From Thiohalophilus sp046483665 (GTDB lineage Bacteria > Pseudomonadota > Gammaproteobacteria > UBA6429 > Thiohalophilaceae), in the NCBI RefSeq assembly GCF_046483665.1, contig NZ_JAWOCR010000040.1:66046-130045 (forward strand): a stretch of DNA of 64,000 bases, given 5' to 3'. Under the pieces are notes generated by a model. The model was not told where the DNA came from, searched no databases, and was given only the letters and a program-made list of their open reading frames with translations. Below are positions 60,901 through 64,000 of the stretch, piece after piece (within the stretch, counting starts at the first letter, position 1; each line of letters starts with the position of its first letter). Both the position numbers and the translations under genes were made by a program.

Positions 60901-61703
60901 GCCGGTACGGGACGAAACAGCAATGTCCAGTCCTGATCCAGAATATGTAACCGACGCTGGTGATCCTCGACCTGCAGCTTCCCCTGGGTTATTGCAGGGG
61001 AAGGGGATCCGGAATTGGCCGGATAATAGAACAACAGATGCTGATTCCTGGAATTGACAATGGCGATATCCAGCGCGTTGCGGGAGGTGGCGCGATGCGA
61101 CAGGGCCGCATCGATAAACTCGTCGAAATCCAGCAACAGCATCACCATGCCGCGCAAAGCCGGGGTATTGTTCTGATAAACGGGCTGAAACAATCGAAAG
61201 GATTGCACTGAAGCGGCATTTGCAGATCGCGAATCGGGCAGCAGCAATAGCCGTTGGTCCTGACTGGCCGCCTGCAACTGGCGGTGCAACCCGGGTTCCT
61301 TCGCCAGGTTGAGTCCGCCCAGCGTATCCAGGTAGGTTTCGGGTACGGCATACTGCACCGGATAGGCCGGCGGATCATCTCCCTTCTCTGGTAACCAGAA
61401 GACCCCTTTGAGATAGTGATGACGCAGGGCCAGATCGCGGGCAAAGCGACTGAACTCATGACGCTCCACCTCATCCGAAGCCTCATACAACGCGTGCAGG
61501 CTCTGTAGCACTTTTTCCAGGATATCGGCTTCGGCACGGATAGCATGATAATGCTCGTCGAAGGCCAGTTGCCGCTGATGCTCGAGATAATTCTGTTCAT
61601 TGGCCCGAATATATAAAAACAGGGCAAGCGCGACCAATGTGCCGAGCAGGAGAATGCCCAGGCACAACGGGTTGAGATAAGCGCGCAGATCTGTTTTCAA
61701 CAA
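57990..61703 (-). CDS. Hybrid sensor histidine kinase with CHASE-like sensor, GAF, two PAS and two receiver domains
   Basis: A 1237-residue membrane kinase. A helix at about 13-31 and a second near 275-295 flank a CHASE-type periplasmic sensor. Then come GAF (about 330-470), PAS (about 485-600), PAS/PAC (about 610-725), HisKA (SHELRTPL, His near 748), HATPase (NNLLSNAVKFSH, DHGKGIP, GTGLGLSIA) and two receivers (LLICEDDPD about 985-1100; LLYVEDDPD about 1107-1225). The C-terminus may hold a short Hpt-like tail. The start is TTG at 61703 with AGGA upstream; no ATG is available. Ligand unknown. Confidence 0.9.
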   Translation of the reverse strand: MLKTDLRAYLNPLCLGILLLGTLVALALFLYIRANEQNYLEHQRQLAFDEHYHAIRAEADILEKVLQSLHALYEASDEVERHEFSRFARDLALRHHYLKGVFWLPEKGDDPPAYPVQYAVPETYLDTLGGLNLAKEPGLHRQLQAASQDQRLLLLPDSRSANAASVQSFRLFQPVYQNNTPALRGMVMLLLDFDEFIDAALSHRATSRNALDIAIVNSRNQHLLFYYPANSGSPSPAITQGKLQVEDHQRRLHILDQDWTLLFRPVPARFTNTLSLMPWFALFATLTITFLIAGVVKTNLTRRAYAETQVAERTRALQKSEQRLARLYDIISSDLDFSDKTRRLLAYGCDQLDLEHGVLAYVQQEQHTILYACSSGSAFQEGKSTPLEQTCCGQMLKNQVLTAVTHAGLSGWSQLPCYLESRLETYIGTPIYTGGQLYGTLSFSGYEARETPFTQAEQELVQLMAQWLSMELVHIQFEDRLLEQRNTISHILESTAEAFVAVDRKQTILYANSLTQDLLNIETLDLVDHNLQTVAPQTRELFGAALLTTLEDEQSCQFDRYYADNGKWLEVAIHPTLQGASISLRDITQQKANAEILSHTLGIKNAILNSANFTIIATDENGIIMSFNRAAERTLGYSAGDVIGQHNPLLFHDSQEVAARARELSKELQIPIQPGFDVFTVQARRGVPDEHEWTYICQDGSHLPVLLSVTEMTDEQGKCIGFLGIGVDITERKRIERIRDEFVSTVSHELRTPLTSIRGSLGLLSGNLGGELPEQAHSLIEIAERNTQRLLHLINEILDINKIDSGNMTFTYEPVSLSVFLQQALENNLAYAREFNVELKLKTVTTDTKLYADELRLMQVMNNLLSNAVKFSHANGTVEIEAWHQPYVVRISVTDHGKGIPAGFRDKIFQRFSQVDASDSRNTGGTGLGLSIARAIVEQHGGQLNYVSQPGIGTTFYFDLPVYRHQSITRIKDQIVNLNPSQPHRLLICEDDPDIAALLQLMLARHGYQSELSTTAAEAHKALEQQHYDALLLDILLPDLNGLDLIRQLRGAEATRTLPVIVISAIANESRNQLEGGAADIIDWLDKPVDQDRLLDSVRRALLHLPDKPHLLYVEDDPDLQNVIGRMLQELVTLSRATSLQEAREQLARQNFDLILLDVGLPDGSGLELLEQLGDQHPPPATVIFSNHDLEKDVLPQVSAALRKSSTSQQTLLETLAACLQQRTRPEQTTPTDKAPV

Positions 61704-62046
61704 AAGAATGTCCTGTTTTTAATCAGATGCGGGTCGTTTATGCATGCACATTACAATACCACTGTTGCGCACGTCGGGCATGCCGGACGACTCAAAATTT
61801 AACGCTGCAACAGCGGCACAACAATTCCCGAAAAACAAACACAAGGAACCGGTGACGCCAACCAGGTAATGTTTTCGATACATTTTATTGGTGTCGGGGC
61901 TGCATGGATGGAGCCGGCGAATGGCTCATGCGTGCATGCGGTCAAGACGAATTATATTTTTCAGCATAGCACGTGAAATACAGCCCAGCGCCCGGTAAAG
62001 GGAAGATAAGGCCAGTCGACCGGACGGCCGACTGGCGCGTCGGGAG
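61704..62046. other. Intergenic region between degP-like and hybrid kinase genes
   Basis: About 340 bp. It contains the terminator-like hairpin of the protease gene at 62002-62036 and presumably the kinase promoter, which I could not place. No gene is supported. Confidence 0.4.
62002..62036 (-). terminator. Possible terminator of the DegP-like gene
   Basis: On the minus strand GCCAGTCG and CGACTGGC form an 8-bp stem, followed by CTTATCTTCCC. The T-run is poor, so this may be a weak terminator or a 3' stabilising hairpin. Confidence 0.5.
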
Positions 62047-63432
62047 TTAGCGCAGATAGAGAAACAGGGCCCCGTTACCGCGACGGATATTGAGTAACAA
62101 TTGTGAACTGTTGCCGATTACATCGCGCATTTCGGCGACGCTTTTGACGGGCTGACGATTGACCGAGACGATAACGTCATTGGGGCGCAGGCCGGCACTC
62201 CAGGCCGGGCTGGCCTGTTTAATCTCGCTGATCAGCACACCCTCGATGCGCCCGTGCAGACGATGGTCCTCGGTAATATCCGAAAAGCGCGCGCCGGTGA
62301 GATGGGCGTGCAGTTTCTCCCCGCCCTGGGCGTGCTGGCTGCTGGGTTTCTCAATAGTCGCCGTCAGCGTCCGGGTCCGGCTTTCGCGCAGAACCTTGAT
62401 GGTGACCTCACTGCCGATGGGCAACAGGCCGATGCTGTTGCGCAGGGTATTGGCGTCGCGGACCCGTTTGCCGTTGATCTCGATCACGATGTCACCGGCT
62501 TTGAGTCCCGCCTTGTCGGCCGGAGAACCGTCATCGACCTGGGTGATCACGGCGCCCTCGCCCTGTTTGAGTTCAAAGGCCTGGGCCAGCTCGGACGTCA
62601 GATCCTGGGCCTGGGCACCGAGACGACCGCGGCGAATTTCACCATATTCCACCAGCTGGGTCATAATCTTGCGCGCCATGTTGACGGGAATGGCAAAGCC
62701 GATACCAATATTGCCGCCGGTGCGGGAGAAGATAGCGTTGTTGATGCCGACCAGCTCCCCGTTGAGATTAACCAGCGCACCCCCGGAGTTACCGGGATTG
62801 ATCGAGGCGTCGGTCTGGATAAAATCTTCGTACCCCTGAATGCCCAGACCGCTGCGATCCAGTGCACTGACGATACCGGAGGTGACCGTCTGGCCCAGGC
62901 CGAAGGGGTTGCCAATGGCGACGACAAAATCGCCCACTCGCAGACGGTCCGAATCGGACAGCGGCACGGCGGTCAGATTCTCGGCTTCGATGCGGATAAC
63001 GGCCACATCGGAATCGGGATCAGTGCCGATGAGCTCCGCATCGTAGGTGTTACCGTCTCGCAGGGTGACCTTGATCTGATCGGCGTGTTCGATCACATGG
63101 TTATTGGTCAGAATATAGCCCTTGTCCGCATCGACGATGACCCCGGAGCCCAGGCTCTGGGTACGCCGCTCGCGCGGTTGTTGCTCGGGGATATCGAAAA
63201 AGCGGCGAAAGAAGGGATCATCCAGCAGCGGATTGCCCTGCACCCGTACCCGGCCGGTGGTGGCGATATTGACCACCGCCGGCGTCACCTTCTCCAGCAT
63301 CGGCGCCAGGCTGGGCAGTTCGTTGCCCTGGCTGTCGTGGGTGGGCAAGGCCGCGGTGTTGCCGGTCAGCAGCAGGCCGAGCAGCAGGATCAGGCTATAG
63401 CGAATGGACCATGCGGTAGTCAGACGTCTCAA
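62047..63432 (-). CDS. DegP/DegQ-type periplasmic serine protease
   Basis: A 461-residue HtrA protease with a signal peptide (YSLILLLGLLLTGNTAALP). The catalytic triad is H112 (LTNNHVIEHA), D142 (DSDVAVIRIE) and S216 (INPGNSGGAL). Two PDZ domains follow; the first contains GAVITQVDDGSPADKAGLKA, the second LISEIKQASPAWSAGLRPND. It degrades or chaperones misfolded envelope proteins. The Hsp20 gene lies upstream on the same strand but with a 283-bp gap. Confidence 0.95.
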   Translation of the reverse strand: MRRLTTAWSIRYSLILLLGLLLTGNTAALPTHDSQGNELPSLAPMLEKVTPAVVNIATTGRVRVQGNPLLDDPFFRRFFDIPEQQPRERRTQSLGSGVIVDADKGYILTNNHVIEHADQIKVTLRDGNTYDAELIGTDPDSDVAVIRIEAENLTAVPLSDSDRLRVGDFVVAIGNPFGLGQTVTSGIVSALDRSGLGIQGYEDFIQTDASINPGNSGGALVNLNGELVGINNAIFSRTGGNIGIGFAIPVNMARKIMTQLVEYGEIRRGRLGAQAQDLTSELAQAFELKQGEGAVITQVDDGSPADKAGLKAGDIVIEINGKRVRDANTLRNSIGLLPIGSEVTIKVLRESRTRTLTATIEKPSSQHAQGGEKLHAHLTGARFSDITEDHRLHGRIEGVLISEIKQASPAWSAGLRPNDVIVSVNRQPVKSVAEMRDVIGNSSQLLLNIRRGNGALFLYLR

Positions 63433-63570
63433 GATCGGTTCTCCCTTTTACTACGCTAGCAATTGAATTCAAAACCCGCCGTGGATGGCGTCGGCATCGT
63501 TATAGTGCCTGACCGGCAGGTAAATGTTTTCCGAGTAAATGCAAGAATATGTAAAGAACAAAGAGAAGTT

Positions 63571-63722
63571 GGCAGAGGGCAGTTGGCAGTTTGCAGTCAA
63601 ATAAACAGTAGGGTGGCTCAAGCGAAGCGGAGCCACTAAACCACGTTCAATGATGCCGGATCCGCCTGCGGCTTGACCCGGCCTACAGGCTCTGCTGACT
63701 GCCAACTGCGTACGGTTAACTG
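63571..63722. repeat. Inverted-arm repeat (GGCAGTTGGCAG type)
   Basis: GGCAGAGGGCAGTTGGCAG (63571-63589) faces GACTGCCAACTGCG...GTTAACTGCC (63697-63722) around a GTAGGGTGGCTCAAGCGAAG stretch and GGATCCGCCTGCGGCTTG. It fills most of the 283-bp gap between the protease and Hsp20 genes, and its right arm contains the Hsp20 stop codon. Confidence 0.6.
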
Positions 63723-64000
63723 CCGACTTCGATTCTGCGGCGCCGTGCGTGGCTGGCCTTGGGCAGGGTAATGCTCAGTACGCCATGTTTATAACGGGCT
63801 TTGGCCTTATCCTGATCCACCGCGACCGGCAGGGGCACGGCACGCTGGAAGGCCCCGTAGGCACATTCACGGATATGGTAATCGCCCTCGGTCTGTTCCC
63901 GTTGCAGGCGTTTTTCCCCGCGCACCAGCAGGTCATCGTCGATCACCGAGATATCGAAGTCATCGGACTCCATACCCGGCACTTCCAGTCGCACGACCAG
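63716..64000 (-). CDS. Hsp20/alpha-crystallin family small heat shock protein, partial
   Basis: Only the C-terminal 94 codons are in the window; the gene begins beyond the right edge. The alpha-crystallin domain is clear: RLEVPGMESDDFDISVID, LLVRGEKRLQREQ, CAYGAFQRAVPLP and KARYKHGVLSITLPK. It should bind unfolding proteins as an ATP-independent holdase. Confidence 0.92.
   Translation of the reverse strand: MVVRLEVPGMESDDFDISVIDDDLLVRGEKRLQREQTEGDYHIRECAYGAFQRAVPLPVAVDQDKAKARYKHGVLSITLPKASHARRRRIEVGS

Overview
The window reads as chromosome of a gammaproteobacterium of moderately high GC, most likely a sulfur-oxidising member of the Chromatiales/Ectothiorhodospiraceae type. Three things point there: the order pyrC'-pyrB-pyrR-ruvX-algH-tonB-gshB-pilGHIJK-chpABC-rsmE-bioA follows the known Pseudomonas aeruginosa PA0401-PA0420 order; a cytoplasmic SoeABC-type sulfite dehydrogenase operon is present; and a dissimilatory-type ATP sulfurylase lies nearby. 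No rRNA, tRNA, CRISPR array, phage or insertion sequence was seen.

Layout. 1-1.1 kb: start of a lipoprotein gene, then GlsB-like and TspO-like membrane proteins. 1.4-6.1 kb (minus): pyrimidine genes pyrR-pyrB-pyrC' and a PyrK-like reductase behind ruvX and algH; the PyrC homologue has lost catalytic residues. 6.1-11.4 kb (minus): tonB, a Gx transporter, a NusG-II/ApbE pair and both glutathione synthesis genes. 11.8-23.8 kb (plus): the type IV pilus chemosensory (Chp) cluster with a 1983-residue ChpA. 24-27.2 kb (minus): rsmE, bioA and an NDUFA9-like dehydrogenase. 27.3-41 kb: mixed housekeeping and signalling genes (aldehyde dehydrogenase, two cyclic-di-GMP proteins, an amino-acid permease, a TauE exporter, a PhoPQ-like pair with a PepSY protein, moaA, a FixJ-like regulator). 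40.7-45.5 kb (minus): soeABC. 46.4-53.7 kb (plus): a seven-gene operon described below. 53.9-64 kb: a phosphate-binding-like protein, sat with a small unknown gene, a large hybrid histidine kinase with its response regulator, a DegP-type protease and the end of an Hsp20 gene.

The most interesting locus is 46457-53713. It joins an M20-family N-carbamoyl-amino-acid hydrolase, an isochorismatase-fold amidase, a sodium:solute symporter, an unlisted 40-residue membrane peptide, an aspartate-carbamoyltransferase paralogue and an asparagine-synthase-like amidotransferase, mostly with 4-nt ATGA/GTGA overlaps and one strong terminator. The carbamoyltransferase keeps the carbamoyl-phosphate site, but the Arg-x-Gln that binds aspartate, present in the PyrB at 3557-4537, is Ala-x-Ala. 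A carbamoyltransferase plus an amidotransferase, paired with a decarbamoylase, an amidase and a sodium-coupled importer, is what synthesis and recycling of a small carbamoylated amide would need. N-alpha-carbamoyl-L-glutamine 1-amide, an osmolyte reported from halophilic Ectothiorhodospira, fits that chemistry. This is an inference.

A second theme is the intergenic DNA. Many gaps over 150 bp are filled by dispersed repeats with inverted arms. One family is built on an AACGCAGAGGCGCAAAG-like motif and occurs at seven places; others use CGAGGGACGAGG, ACCACGAAG, GGCAGTTGGCAG, or a REP-like palindrome.
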